Source: Obelidium mucronatum
Taxonomy: Eukaryota; Chytridiomycota; Chytridiomycetes; Chytridiales; Chytriomycetaceae
NCBI GenBank assembly: GCA_025765595.1
Contig: JAIVFH010000032.1
Span: 124,001-188,000 of the forward strand
Direction: 5' to 3'
DNA length: 64,000 nt
Shown here: positions 23,743-36,037 of the stretch, in pieces
Layout: the number at the start of each line of letters is the position of its first letter
How positions within the stretch are numbered: position 1 is the first letter of the stretch
Notes under the pieces: model-generated
Told to the model about the DNA's origin: nothing
Seen by the model: the letters and a program-made list of their open reading frames with translations, nothing else
Database searches by the model: none
Program-made: the position numbers and the translations under genes

Positions 23743-25045
23743 TCATTGATGCATGACTCCAGTTCGAAGCAACAAGGGCGTCTCAAACTCCTCATCCTTC
23801 TGCCCCGGAATAATACCCCCCACATTATGAGTCAACTTTTTAAAAAGCCCATGCATCCCCGCCAACCCACTCTTTGGGTTCCCAACAGCCCCACCAGACG
23901 TATCCACAACCTCACTCTCCCCATACACAATCTTGACAATCAACACATGAGACACGAAAATAGTCTCCCCACTAAACGAAGGATGCACGAGAATCGGGAT
24001 CTTGCCATTCGCAGCGGCGCCCGCGACACCGTTCCCAAACTTTAATTGAACTGATGAAAGGTGACCCTTTTGGATCTCGCCCACGTTTGTGATTACCTTC
24101 TCGCCCAAGGTTGTTGAGTCGGTTGCGACAGTGCGTGTGAGTTTGTTTGTCGTTGGGTTCCGTTTCACCAAGAGCGTATTTCCTGCGTTCTTCGACGGTG
24201 AGGACGACGGTTTGGATTTTCTTGATGGGTCCTTGGAGGAGGGTTATTGTTACTGGAAGGATTCCGCTGTCAATGAATGCGTATTCGGGGGCTTGGATGG
24301 AGACGGCGTATATTGGTTGGGTTCCTGCTGCTGTGATGACGGGGCGGTTGACGGGTGGTCCTGGGACTGTTGGGCCGTCAAAATTGATGTGTGTGCGTAC
24401 GATTTCGATGCGGCGTTGGGCCACGAGTTCATCGTATCCGGCTTTTTCTGGCAAGTGGAATACGGCTTCGATGCGGTAATCAATGGCGCCCTTTTCGGGT
24501 AACGCTGTTGGGGGTAAGGCTCGCGGAATCAGGAGGCGGAAATCGTATTCTGTAGTGCGACAGTAGTCGCTGTGGATCTTTCTTTCCAGGGTTGGGTTTG
24601 AGTGATTTTGAGGAATTCCTTGGTGGTTGGTGCGGGGAGGGAGGTTGTGCTTGTGATGTCGGCGGCAGTCGTGAGATCGAGGTGTTCGCGACCGGTAAAT
24701 GTGATTTCGAGGGTTGGTTTTACTGTTAAGAGTGTTGAGGGGTTGTCAGTTTTGAGTGTTGCTAATGTACACACACCTAGCACCTTCATTGGGATCTTTC
24801 AGTTTGGGTTCAAACAAGAGGCAAATCTTTCCACTCAAGACAAAATGGGTTTCAGTGTGCTCCGAGTTGTCCGTCTCGTCAAGGGTCGATGTGCTGTCGT
24901 ACCCTTTAGCCACAAACTGGCTGGGCTTTGTGTAGTCTCCGTTGCCGCATGCACAGCCTACTGGATTACTGCTGCATTGCGTCTGGATAATGTTGCTGTC
25001 GAGGACAATCGTTACAGGCGGATCTGCAAACTCAGAGCGACCCAT
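23743..25045 (-). CDS. Arrestin-domain (alpha-arrestin) protein
   Basis: Two beta-sandwich arrestin domains: N-terminal strands TIVLDSNIIQTQ, LSGKICLLFEPKLKD and PTLEITFTGREHLDL, then RRIEIVRTHINFDGP, PIYAVSIQAPEYAF, ITLLQGPIKKIQTVVLT and a C-terminal part SSVQLKFGNGVAGA, VSHVLIVKIVYGESE. Alpha-arrestins recruit Nedd4-type ubiquitin ligases to plasma-membrane transporters; no clear PPxY motif was seen. Intron at 24723-24783. Net +2 near 24590 and +1 near 24173 break the frame between otherwise continuous homology. Converges tail to tail with the peroxiredoxin-like gene (58 bp). Confidence 0.7.
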
Positions 25046-25101
25046 TATTGTTTTTAAGTTTTTTTTGTATAGGGTTCGACGCCCATCTCACAAAATCAAA
25101 T

Positions 25102-26077
25102 TCACAACTTTGACATTTGTGCGCCAGGAACATGAACAAGCGTTGATCCACCGTCACTCACAATAACTTGTCCGGTCACGTGGGCGGATGCACGAGAGCA
25201 GAAAAAGAGCGCCATTCCAGCCATATCTTCTGGTGTTCCAATTCGACCCATTGGTTGCATGATTGCAGCAGCATCTCCTAGTGCATCAAGGCCATGTCTA
25301 TAATCAACAAGAGTGAAGGAATTAGACTAAAAGTCTTGTGCATAAACAAACAAGCGACGTAACTGAGTCATTCGCGAAGGAAAGAATCCATGGTGCAATG
25401 GCATTCACAGTCACAAATCGTTCTGCAAGTGTAGCAGCAAGAACGCGAGTCAAATGATTCACTGCAGCTTTAGAAGCATTATAAGAATAAGTTCCCTTTC
25501 CACTGGGATCTGCTGAAGTTGGCACAAAACTGGCGATGGATGAAATGTTAATGATTCTTCCTGGATCCGTATTCGACGCGCCGTTTTCGAAGAAGAGAGA
25601 GGATAGCTGTGCTCAAATAGAAGGGTGCCTTCACGTTGAGGGCCATCAGTTTAGTCCCATCCATTCTTTTCATCGAAATCGAGCAACTCAGCGCCCCAGG
25701 ATATTCCCGCATTATTCACGAGAATATGAAGTTTCTGTTCACGTTTCTTGATTTCGGTCGCGAGTTGATCGGCTTTAGACTTGTCTGTCAGATCTGCCTG
25801 AAGAGCAATACAAGAACCGCCAGATTCTTTTGTTTGTGGGTTGGAGTTGATTTCTGCTGCCGCATCTTGAACTACTTTTAGTTTTCTTGACGCAATGTAT
25901 ACTTTTGCGCCGTTCTGTGCCAGAGCAGAGGCAATCACTAAGCGTGTGTTGTGTTGAGTGTTTTGGGATAGAGTTAAAGTTTGCCCACTTACTCTTTCCT
26001 ATCCCGGTTCCTCCGCCAGTCACTAGAGCCACTTTCCCACGAACCGAGAAGAGACTGGAGATGGACAGAATCGACAT
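25102..26077 (-). CDS. Short-chain dehydrogenase/reductase, paralogue with frame breaks
   Basis: Very close in sequence to the SDR at 15622: TGGGTGIGK, ASALAQNGAKVYIASRKLK, VNNAGISWG, INISSIAS, YSYNASK and VTGQVIVSDGG. Introns: 25938-25992 (same position as in the paralogue) and 25298-25363. The paralogue's other two introns are absent, since VNNAG and FYLSTA are continuous here, and the 25298 intron has no counterpart there. Three +1 changes, near 25653, 25592 and 25390, interrupt it. Each can be fixed by removing one base to match the paralogue. Divergent from the Kelch gene with 67 bp between starts. Confidence 0.75.
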
Positions 26078-26144
26078 TTATTTTATTTTATTTTTTCTAT
26101 TTTTAAATATTTTAATCAACGAAAACAAAACAAAAACAAAAGGA

Positions 26145-27541
26145 ATGAAGAAGCACCACGCGACTCTTCTCGCGCCCGTCACGGCGTCGCAGTCTGTGCC
26201 GCCGCCGCCGCCGCGCGTCGGCGCGTCGCTCGTTTTGCTCGGCGAATTTCTTGTTTTGTTTGGCGGCGCGGCGCACGAAACGGGGGCGCAGGGCGGCGTG
26301 CTGCGGCTGAGCGCACGTGGGTGGCTGACTCAGCGCTGCCGCGTCTTACTAAGCTGACCTAATGCAGACTCGCGCACGTGGGCGCCGCTGCCGTCGCTGC
26401 CACACCCGCGCTACGACCACCTCGCGCTGGCCGTCGCCAGGGCGCCGGTAAACGCAGCCTCGGGCGCGAAACGCTCCCACATGCTGGTGTTTGGCGGCGC
26501 GGGCAACGACGGCAACTTGAACGACCTGTGGTTTCTGGACGCCGACTCGCTCGACTGGATCAACTCTACAAAACGAATGAAGGGGTCCGTGCCCTCGCCA
26601 CGCACAATTCAGTCGTGCGCATATCTGCCGGGCGACGAATCAACGGCAGATAGAATTTTTATTTACGGTGGTGGCGAAGGAGGAGGGAAAGCCACAGACG
26701 ACACGCGCATTCATTGTTTGGATATTGGTATGTTATTTTTGTTTGGGATAGTATGCTTTGATTTGTATCTGATCTACGCGTAAACTTATAAAAGACACGC
26801 TCACGTGGACACATGTCAAAACCTGTCTCGGCCCCACCACCTCCACCTCTTCAAGGCCATTCTACATCGCTAGTTGAAGTAAACTCGACGCCTTATATTC
26901 TTATTTATGGTGGCAGTTCCGTCGCTGAGACGTCGACAACATCTGTATATATATTTAACTTGTCAACAAACAACTGGAGTCACCACGAATCCGCCGTCTC
27001 TTGATGATGCATCAGCATGGCCTAAAAGCCGTTTCGGCCACACAATGACAATGTGTGTACAGTGCACGTCATTCCCGCAATGTTTTTGTTATTGTCGGTG
27101 GGCTGCACAAATCTGATGAAGGAGTTTTAGAAGTATTGGAAGATGTTTGGATTTTGGACGTTACTGAGAATGCAGATGGTGGCGTAGTATGTAATTGGGA
27201 ACAACTTGAAGTTCGTCGAAGCTGTTGTTGGAGGCGGATCATCTGGTGAAAAGAGTGGATTCGGATTGTCAATTGATGCAGCGGCCTGTGCGATTCCGGC
27301 AAATGTACCAATTGCCAGTATGGATGTTTGTGGGACGGATGTGGATATATTGGACGGAAACGCAACTTCACCTGCAACGACAGCGCAGGCTGCTGAAAAT
27401 GCTAAACTGATTACTGGCGGTGGAACCGCAGAAGAAGTCGGCGGTCACATGAGCCAAGAAAAGCAACCACAGGCTGTGCTCCTGTTTGGGGGAATGGACC
27501 TCCGCAGCTTAAGCAACCGAGTGTCTGTTCTTTTAGTTTAG
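26145..27541 (+). CDS. Kelch-repeat protein, frame-disrupted
   Basis: Beta-propeller made of Kelch repeats. Visible blades: LVLLGEFLVLFGGAAHE, RYDHLALAV with SHMLVFGGAGNDGNLNDLW, DRIFIYGGGEGGGK, PYILIYGGSSVAETSTTSV and VFVIVGGLHKSDEG, ending VLLFGGMDLRSL. Usually a protein-interaction scaffold. Introns 26317-26367 and 26728-26794. The 5' 350 bases are very GC-rich. Four +1 changes (near 26815, 27002, 27064 and 27215) separate the later blades. The last blade looks incomplete, so the true C terminus may lie in another frame. Confidence 0.7.
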
Positions 27542-27712
27542 TCTCTGCAGCTTCTCTACGACTTGTCCGTGTTACTGTGTGACGTCCTGAAAAATCCCCG
27601 ATTTTCTTTGCATTTTTTCGCTTTGTGCAACGTGTGAAACACATCTCCCAGCCTTTGCAAATCGAGCTTACTTGAGAACACAACCAAGAGAATCAGTCTA
27701 GTTGACCCATCC

Positions 27713-30700
27713 ATGGACCCGTCCTACACTCTGCCAGCGCCCGATGGCTACTCGAATGCTTATGTGACGCAACCCCAACCGCAACAGCCCGTGGGTAACA
27801 CGGACTCTGGACTCGGTGATGCTGCCACATCCTTCACCATGAGCTTACAAGAGACTCCAAGCAATCCGTCTTATTTGAGTGCAAGCAGGTAATGATCATT
27901 TGTTCTCTTTTTGTGCGCTTTTAACATTGACTCCCTAATTGAAGCACAAACTACCTGGCTGCCTATGCTGCCACACCCAACGGATCAAGTCAATCACACG
28001 ACTTGACCTCTGTATCCCGGTCGACCTGGTCACCAAATCGACTCTCTCCAACTTTTGTCCGAGTCGGTTGCACAACAACAATCTGTTGGAAATAACCCTA
28101 ATAACAACAGTGACTCAAGTTTGACTTCAATCACTGCCACAAACTCTGTGGTGGAATCTCATAATGACGGTGGGAGAAACCTTTTGCAATCTCTGGCGTT
28201 TGATTCTGCATCGCCGCAAGCACCACATCAGCAGGAGCACCAGAGTCATCAGGAACAACAACAACAGCAGCAGCAGCAACAGCAGCAACAGCAGTTGCCC
28301 CAGATTCACGAACAACCCACTCCAGTTCATTTTGAAGGACAGCCAGCATCCATGAGCTCTTCAAGTTCAAACGCAAACTTGGATACTCCGCCGAATGAAT
28401 TTGTGATGGATGGTAACATGGATAATGGAAATGAGATTTTCGATGAGTACACGAGCGGTGGAGAAAGCATTCCGTTCACTGCGAGTGTGCAAAAGTGTCA
28501 TATTTGGAATAGTGATAAGTCGAAATCGTGAGTACAATTTTTTTTTGGTGATTTGTCGATTTTTTTTCTGAACCTTGTTTTCTACAGGTATTCCATTGAA
28601 ATGAAGCCAAAGATTGATCGTGGCTTTTTCATTGCAGAAGGAAACTGGACTTGCTTGTAAGTTTACTGCTTTTTTTGTTGTGAAACATTGCTTGAGACAA
28701 CTTTTAGATCGCCGAAACTACTTCCAACTCAGCTCCACCTTCAACATTACTGAAAACGGAGCTCAAAGAACAGCTGAAATCGGGGGTGCCGGTCCATTGT
28801 TTCCCAATATCCCAAAACCCGAATCCAGCACCAACGGCAACGGCGAAATCCCAATCGCACCCACCCCTTCTTCTTCGACTTCAATCTTTGCTCCGGCGCC
28901 AGTCTACCACTTGGAACTCAACAACCAACTCGTCCCCATCAAAAGCTTCCTCACCCACATTAGCGCACACACCAACGGAACCAAAACCACACCCGTTGAA
29001 CTCGTCCAACATACATCGAAGCGAGATAAAGGCCCCCTCACGCAACCAGTCCCCCGTGATAGTGAACCAGGCGCTTTGAAGACTGTGTTTGAGAGAATCC
29101 AGTTCCGCACTGCAACCAGCAACAATGGCCGGAAGAAGCCTACAGCGGCTGCAGCCGCCGCCGCCGCTGCGACTGGAAGCCCTACTTCGGGGAGCAGCTG
29201 CTGGCCTGTCGCAACAGTTTTTCATTGTCAGCGTTGAAGTCCTCTGCAGAGTTGCCAGCGGGGAATTCTACCGTCTCTGTGAATCTGAAATGGAACGCGG
29301 TGTCGTTGTTCGAGGACGTGCGCCAGGTCATTATATGAGTCGCGATGGGATCTTGCGTGATAATGATGGGCCTAAGCGCAAGCAAGAGGATGAGGAGCCG
29401 GTTGTGGTGAATCCTGTGACGGGGCGGGCTGTTCGGAAGGCTGCCATGAAGCCGGCGATTGTTGAGAGGGATGTGAGTCCGTTGCCTAGTAAAGACGTGG
29501 ATGATGATCGGTTTGTCAAGGTTCGGACGGGTGGTGCTGGTGGTGGTAGTGGTGGTGGAGGAGGAGGCCAGTCGGGGCCTCCTACTTCTTCGTCTCAAGG
29601 GAACCCGTATTTGCAGGGGGGTCCTTATGGGGGGAACTCGTATCCTTATCCATATGGTCAGCAACAGCAGCAACAGCAACAGCGTCAGCAGCAGCCGCAT
29701 CAGCAACAACAGCAGCAACAGCAACAGAGAATGGGGGCAGCGTTTCCTGGGTATGGAAACAATCCACAGTTTCAACAACGCCCACCAGGTCAACCACAGC
29801 AACAGTCTTTTGGTCAGTACCAGTCCCCGCAAGGTCAACCAAGACAACCTATGCCCTCGGCACCAAACAATAGTGGATTGTATCGTGACTTTAATGGATT
29901 CCCATCGTCGTCAGCGTCGGGATTGCCTGGATATCCTCCTGCCACAGGCAACAGTCAAAACCCGCAAAACAGCAACAGCGCAATGTACTCAAACTTCATG
30001 GGCGTTGTTGCACCGCAAGGCTCTGGGGCTCTTGGACAATCGATGGGTGGACTTGGACAAGCTTATGGCGGCGGTGCGACACTTGGATATCCAACTCAAG
30101 GAAGTATGGGACAAAATCCTAATCTAGGTGGTCTTGGAGGAGGACAACCGATGGGTGGTCAATCACAGAGCCATGATCCATCACCAAGACTGCAATACCA
30201 GCAGTATGGGCGTGCATCCCCTATGGCTCCACAACAACAGCAACCGCAACAACAGCAACAGCAGTATGCCGGATACCCGTCTGTGTCTTCCGGATATTCC
30301 ACGGCATTGGGAGCGCAACATTCGCTATTGCAACAACCTCCATCTCAGTCTGGTTATAACACCACTGGATACCAGAATTTATCCCAACAGACGCTGCAGC
30401 AACCACCACAACAGCAGCGGCCACCACCACCTCGTGAATCTTCCTTCAACTCACTGGTGCCACCATACCAACAAACGCATCAACAACAACAACAACAACC
30501 AGCATATCCCTCGTCTCTTTCAAGTTATCCAACACAACAGCAACCAGTCACGTCGTACCCGCAGACCCAGCCTAGCGCTGATTTGGGGTTGAGTGGTGTG
30601 GGCAGCACATTCCCTCCGCTTCCAACACCACAACAAGCGATTCCTTCCTTACAAACACAGCAGCAGCCTACATATACTAGTACCAGTGCCACTACTGCTT

Positions 30701-31096
30701 CTTACCCTGGAATCAGTGGTAATAATCCATACGCTAGCAGCAGTGGAGCGGCGACAAGCTATACGTCATATCAACCACCTTCGGCGTCACAGCAGCAATT
30801 GCAAATGCCACCGTATCAGCAATCTCGTCCACTTCCTGGTGGTCCACCTGCCCCACAACAACAGCAGCAGCAATATAACTCTACGTCTGTATATGGCTCT
30901 CATTCACAACAGCAGGAATTATCCGCCGCTTCAGCAACAACCGCCATATCAGCAACAGCAACAACAACAATATCCACCTGGCCAGCCACCGAAACGCCCA
31001 CGTGGGGATTCTGCTGATTCTGAAGAGAGTGAGTACGTGGATGATGGGGGAAGCGATGAAGACAATGGTGGCGGTCGAAACAAGAGACGCGGTTGA
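27713..31096 (+). CDS. NDT80/PhoG-family transcription factor with poly-Q tail
   Basis: DNA-binding domain of the NDT80/PhoG (Vib-1) Ig-fold family: KPKIDRGFFIAEGNWTC, RRNYFQLSSTF, VELVQHTSKRDKGPL, FERIQFRTATSNNG, QQFFIVSVEVLC and VVVRGRAPGHYMSRD. N-terminal Gln-rich activation-type region and a C-terminal half of Gln/Pro/Gly/Ser (about 29500-31000) that ends with basic and acidic blocks (KRPRGDSADSEESEYVDDGG). Introns 27889-27944, 28528-28587 and 28657-28707. Frame steps by +1 near 28050, 28655, 29203 and 30913. In ascomycetes such factors control meiosis, starvation responses or heterokaryon death; the role here is unknown. Confidence 0.8.
28256..28294 (+). repeat. CAA/CAG microsatellite encoding poly-Q
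   Basis: Thirteen consecutive Gln codons mixing CAA and CAG inside the N-terminal region of the NDT80-like gene. Likely length-variable. Confidence 0.8.
29659..29727 (+). repeat. CAA/CAG-rich tract encoding Gln-rich segment
   Basis: Mostly CAG/CAA codons with a few CGT, CCG and CAT interruptions, in the C-terminal half of the NDT80-like gene. Further shorter tracts follow at about 30230-30262, 30480-30500 and 30950-30975. Confidence 0.7.
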
Positions 31097-31293
31097 TTGA
31101 AACATAAAAACAAGGTCTCGTTTGTCAACATTGTTTACAAGCGATTCACAAACAAAAAAAAATAACATTAAAATAAAAAATAAAAATATTGATTGATCAT
31201 ACATCATATTATGGAGTATTATATTTTACATATATCCCCCATACACTGTTGAATTCAAGAATGTGCTGAACAAAGAACAAAAATATTAAAAAA

Positions 31294-32185
31294 ATGTCCA
31301 CAGCCTCCACACCACGCACCAAAACTCCACCCGACGCGAAACGATACTACACACCCGCAGAAGTCGAAGCCCACAACTCGCCTTACGATCTCTGGCTTTC
31401 GTGGCATGGTCACGTGTATGATCTCTCGGTTCTCGCAGAGGAAAGGAAGGGTGATCCACTCCTTGTTCCGATCCTTAAAAACGCGGGGAAGGATATATCT
31501 CATTGGTTTAGCAAGACTGGAGATGTATACATGAGTTTTTTTTTATTTTCTCTCGTGCGCGATGGATAGTGTGACCTTTCCCTTTCTTTTTTTCAATCTA
31601 GCTGAAAACGTGTGTGAATCCATTGACTGGATCTCTGATTGGATACACTCCAGAAGGCAGATTTCTACACGTTCCGCCACCGTTGCCGCGTGCAGATTGG
31701 GACATGTATAATGTCCGCGTTCCCTGGTGGTTAGACAAGGAACAATACTGTATCGGGAAATTGGGGAGCAAGACTCGAAAGATTATTATTAAAAACACGT
31801 TGACTCAGGATGAGCATATAATCGAGGTCTTTTTTTTTCATATATTTATTTACTTTTTTTTTCCAACTCTCGAATATTCAAAAAAAAAAAAGGTTTGCGT
31901 TGAAGAAAAGCTATCAGCAATACAAGATCGATACATGTCGCTCAATGCACATGCGAAAGGATACATGTGGAAACGATTGGGTACGCTTTTGGATATGAGT
32001 GTGACATTGGAAGAAAATGGAATCAAGGATGAAGGCATCACAATGGAGAAATTAGGGATGGACGAGGAATTGTATTTGCCAACGATTCATTTATACTTCA
32101 GGTATTTTAATTGAATTTTACTCGTGTCCGTTGGGCTCAATCCTTATTCTTTTTCTGCAACAGTGATGATTTAACAGTAGCTTAA
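31294..32185 (+). CDS. Cytochrome b5 domain-containing protein 1 (CYB5D1-like)
   Basis: Clean four-exon gene (introns 31525-31601, 31827-31892 and 32102-32163). N-terminal b5-like domain [30 protein letters not shown] with the heme-ligand region. Then the family-specific part: [71 protein letters not shown] and the ending [16 protein letters not shown]. In animals and algae CYB5D1 belongs to motile cilia, so its presence fits a zoospore-forming fungus. Every junction keeps frame and no indel is needed. Confidence 0.9.
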
Positions 32186-32348
32186 AATGGAGACTCAAAC
32201 TTGATACATCTTTCATTGAAGACGCAATACGCCAGTTATTTATACTCAAAAATACAGTAAAAAAAATATCCCATCTATATTCTCCATCCTTCCTTCTTTG
32301 TTTTACATTCTCTAATTCTCATTTGATTCAATAACCTGCCATTTTTTC

Positions 32349-34497
32349 TCAAGCATATAAACTATAAGCCGGCAGCTGCGGGCCTTGAGGAAAGTTCACA
32401 GCATCTTCACGAACATTAAGCCTCAAGATAGAAATCTCTTCCTCCAAAATTAAGCAATCTCGAAACCCAAATCCAAAGAAACTCTGCATATCTTGTCTGG
32501 TCAATTTTAAGAGATGCCTTCCCAGGATTTCGTGTTCTAGTGTTTTTTGGAAAAAAGAGGTAAACAAAAATACAAACAAAAGTAAACTCGTACCTCTTAC
32601 AGCCGCTTCCAATTTGCTTCCAATTCTGTCAACCATCGCTGCCCAGAGTACTGTGTGCTCAAGACCCCATAGCATTGGGTTTATTGTCACAATGTGGTTT
32701 CGAAGCAGCATGATTGGCCCTCCAGCTTCCATAAGGCGACCGGGATTCAAAGAGCGGAACCGGTTGATACTTGCGAGTTCGTCCTCGATACTAAAACCCA
32801 CAGTGACCGGCCTCCGAATGCGCGTCTCAATGTTTTGTGACTGTCTATAAGATGGTTGCTGTAAGGGCGGAAGATTGAATGAAGGATTCATTGCACTTAT
32901 TGGGATATCTGGGCTTGATGGCCGATTAGGAACCTCTCTAGTTGGTAAGGATGCCACCGAGAGTGGTGCAACCGGTATTACAGTTGACATATTAGCTGAG
33001 TTTGATTGTGCAATTCGGGTTTGTCTATTGTGGGGCTGCTGCTGCAACGAGTCGGAAGCCAGGGAAACAGATGGTGCAAGCTGGCTGAAGGAAGGAGATT
33101 CAGTGAGTGTTGCTGTAGGTTCTCTGGGTTGTATGACTTCAGATCCTTCAAATTCGGGAGTGGCGCACTCTTGAGTATCAAAACTCCGTAACTTGGCAAT
33201 GAGCAGCGACGTATGAGAGAATACCAATATCACATTATAAACAATGTGCCACCAATAGAATGCCAGAATACCGAGCAATACATTTGGAGCTGCAGGAGGT
33301 AGATGGATTATAAGGACTGGATGGTTTGGTGGAAGTACGGGAGCAGCTTCAATCGTCGTTGTGGGTTCGATATTGCTTTGATTGAGAATTTGGTTACTAG
33401 TGCTTGTTCCGATGGCGGTTGCGGTGCCTTGTATGACAGCTTGTTGAATCTGTGTCGGTATCTGTGTCGGTATCTGTGTAGGTAACCGTGTCGGTATCTG
33501 TGGTGGTAGCGGTGGCGGTGGCGGTGGCGGTGGCGGTGGCGGTGGCGATGGAGGGGGTGCTGGGGGTGCTGGATGTAGCGTCGGAGCGGTTGGAGGGGTT
33601 GGTTGGAGTTGAGAAGTGACTGCCGATTGCAGCCCTGTCATTTTCTGTGCGGCTGCCAAAGAAGAACAATTCGCGGCATTAAAAGTGAGCATAGGCTGAT
33701 GAGGCCCCAGAGTTGGGCGTTGTTCATTTGTTGGGAAGGAGAATGTGAAGGAGTAAGTTCTGGGATGGGATATATTTTCAGGCTTTGGCTCGGGACTCGA
33801 CAATGCTTGCGCCCTCATCAAGCCCTGTTGAGTGCGTAGTTGATGTAAAAGGGTTTCCTGCACGTGTTGCAGTCTGTTTTGACAATTGTGAGTTTCTTCA
33901 CACGTCAGTGATGTGGGAGTACCAGAAGTTTGAGAAGTCCACGCGTTATTTTCGGTTACTGTAGCTGAAATAACAGAGCATTGATAAGCAGTAATGAAGT
34001 GAATGAATGTTTTTCTTGGGAGTACAGCTTGATTCTGTATCTGATTGAAGACATTCCAACTGGCCAACAACGACAGGCTTACTTCGAGAAATGTACCCGT
34101 GATTGACGAGAACATGACATCGCGGAGCTGTCTTATATCTTTTACTTTCGAGATGAACAAAGCTTTGTAAGATTCCTAGCTTTTGATGTTAGGAAAGGAT
34201 TCAAATAATTCAATTAGTGGATGGCGATGCACGTACGCGTTGACCACGAGAGGCATTCCATAACATCGAATCCATTTTTTGGGCGATATCTGTCACATTT
34301 TTTTCTGTAAATGCGAGTAACTGCGGCAGCGGCTTTATTGCGTTGGTGCTGTCAAAATAGGTTAAGGTTTGACAGCTTCAACCGGAAAGTCATAAGAGGC
34401 CTCACAGTGCGAGCAAGGTTTTAGCTCTTAGTTCTTCGATTGGAATAGAAGGCGAATGACCGGCTTCGCGGATGGGCAAGATGGAACCACTAGACAT
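32349..34497 (-). CDS. Unknown membrane protein with Pro-rich and PTQI repeat region
   Basis: Introns 34349-34405, 34176-34236 and an in-frame 57-nt intron 32537-32593. The N-terminal part is helical (LLAFTEKNVTDIAQKMD) and has two cysteines (TCEETHNC). The middle holds a run of prolines and IPTQ-type repeats (about 33430-33560). Then comes at least one long hydrophobic segment, LLGILAFYWWHIVYNVILVF, a Ser/Pro-rich stretch, and a conserved-looking end: PMLWGLEHTVLWAAMVD, GRHLLKLTRQDMQSFFGF. No family recognised; the topology loosely recalls nuclear-envelope fusion proteins but this is not supported by motifs. The ATG is 35 bp from the stop of the carrier gene. Confidence 0.6.
33511..33546. 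repeat. (GGTGGC)6 microsatellite
   Basis: Six tandem GGTGGC units, coding for poly-proline on the minus strand in the unknown membrane protein. Flanked by imprecise repeats of a 12-base TCGGTATCTGTG unit at about 33455-33500. Confidence 0.8.
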
Positions 34498-34531
34498 GTG
34501 AATTACAGTTCAAAACAGGTTTTTTTTTTAA

Positions 34532-35876
34532 TCATGGACCCAAATATTCATTCACGATTTCAAACACAAAAAGTCCAACAGCACTCGCAGGTACAACACG
34601 AACAAACTGTGCCCCAATCCCCCGATACACTTGCCGAATCCCACCCATCCGCTTGACAACGTGAGTCCAGCTTTCCTTTGGATTATGATTCGCGCGTCCT
34701 TGCATTTCTGCATTGATTCGATCGATTGGATATGAAACGGCTTGGAATCCCATTCCAGCGAGTCCACCTGCTGCAACAACCGCCAACGCCTGAGGACCCG
34801 TGATTGTGACGCCCTTCATAATGGGATGTAGTTCTAGAGAGGATTTAGAGGGTGGTTGATAATAATCTTGAATTGTTTGAACAGCCAGTTTGCCATGATC
34901 GCGTGCATTCTCAAAGAGTCCGAAGAATAGAGCGAATCCAAGAGAGTCTTTGAGGCAGGATTGGGGAAAGTTGTGGAAGAGTGACTTGTAAGGGGATAAA
35001 TGCGTGTGAATATGTGTACGGTAGTGGTGCGCTTTGTCGGAGTAATGAGCGAATGGCGTTTTCTTGGCTGCTGTTGTTTCCGTTTCAGGATGTTTTTGTG
35101 GGATGGCTGCGGTTGTTGCTGATTTGGCCAAGTCTTTCAAGTTTGCAAGAATCAGCGAGGCGATTCCTCCTTTTGAATGTCTGTGAGCTAGAATAGAGTC
35201 TGTTGAGAGTGATCGTTGAAGGTTGTCCACAGGTGTAGAAAATAGAGACTGTGCTGCTCCAGCAGTCCAGCCAGAAACAAAAGGAGTCCAATTAAAGGTC
35301 ACTGATGTATCCGTATTTTGATAAGCCGATCTTCCCACAATGGACTCCAATGCGTGGGTTGAGAATGCATAAGTGTTAAACAAGAAGGCCCCAATCAACG
35401 AATTAACAACTAGAAGCGGCGCCATATTTCGACCAATCACTCCGAATCCTTCATTCTTGACAACTTGTCTCAAGTATTGTGGACTCATTGTCTTTCCATC
35501 TTGGGCTGCCATCGTTGACACAACCAAGTATGGGTTGACAGCGTATGGACGAAACAACTTGACCGGCATTCGAAAGAACCTTATATATAGAACAGTTTCG
35601 TATTTTATGTACGAAATGATGGATAGATTTAGCATACCACTTCAGGAGACCCTTGGCTGCACCCATCATAAACAGCGATCCCTGAACCGTGACGGTTCGC
35701 ACGACGGCTGTCACTAGACCCACTCTTGCATCTGGTTTCGCCGAACTTTCTACGGCCAAAGTCTCTATAGGATCATTGAAGGATGGGTCCTGATGTGAGC
35801 ATTCCATTTTTGTTTCAGAAAACCAACCACGTGTGCGAGAATTGTAAAGAACTATTTCTATCTCACATAAAGACAT
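34532..35876 (-). CDS. Mitochondrial carrier family (SLC25-like) protein
   Basis: Membrane carrier of the mitochondrial carrier superfamily with degenerate PxD motifs: STPVDNLQRSL and SYPIDRINAEMQ. The C-terminal repeat is AAGGLAGMGFQAV, then GGIRQVYRGIGAQFVRVVPASAVGLFVFE. Intron 35580-35637. Residues between the second and third repeats include a long His/Thr-rich loop. Such divergent fungal carriers sit in the inner or outer mitochondrial membrane; substrate unknown. No indels. A downstream Met at 35807 in a stronger context (AAAATGG) may be the true start; the longer frame is given here. Confidence 0.75.
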
Positions 35877-36037
35877 ATCGTGTATTAAGAGTTATTCAGG
35901 CACTTCAACTCGACTACAAGAGCTTCATACGATGAGCTTAAAAGATAAAAAGACATACAAGAAGGAACAAAAGACGAAGAAAACATTTTCAGTTTTTACT
36001 TTTCCTCTAACAAACCACCACTGCCACCCACCACAAG

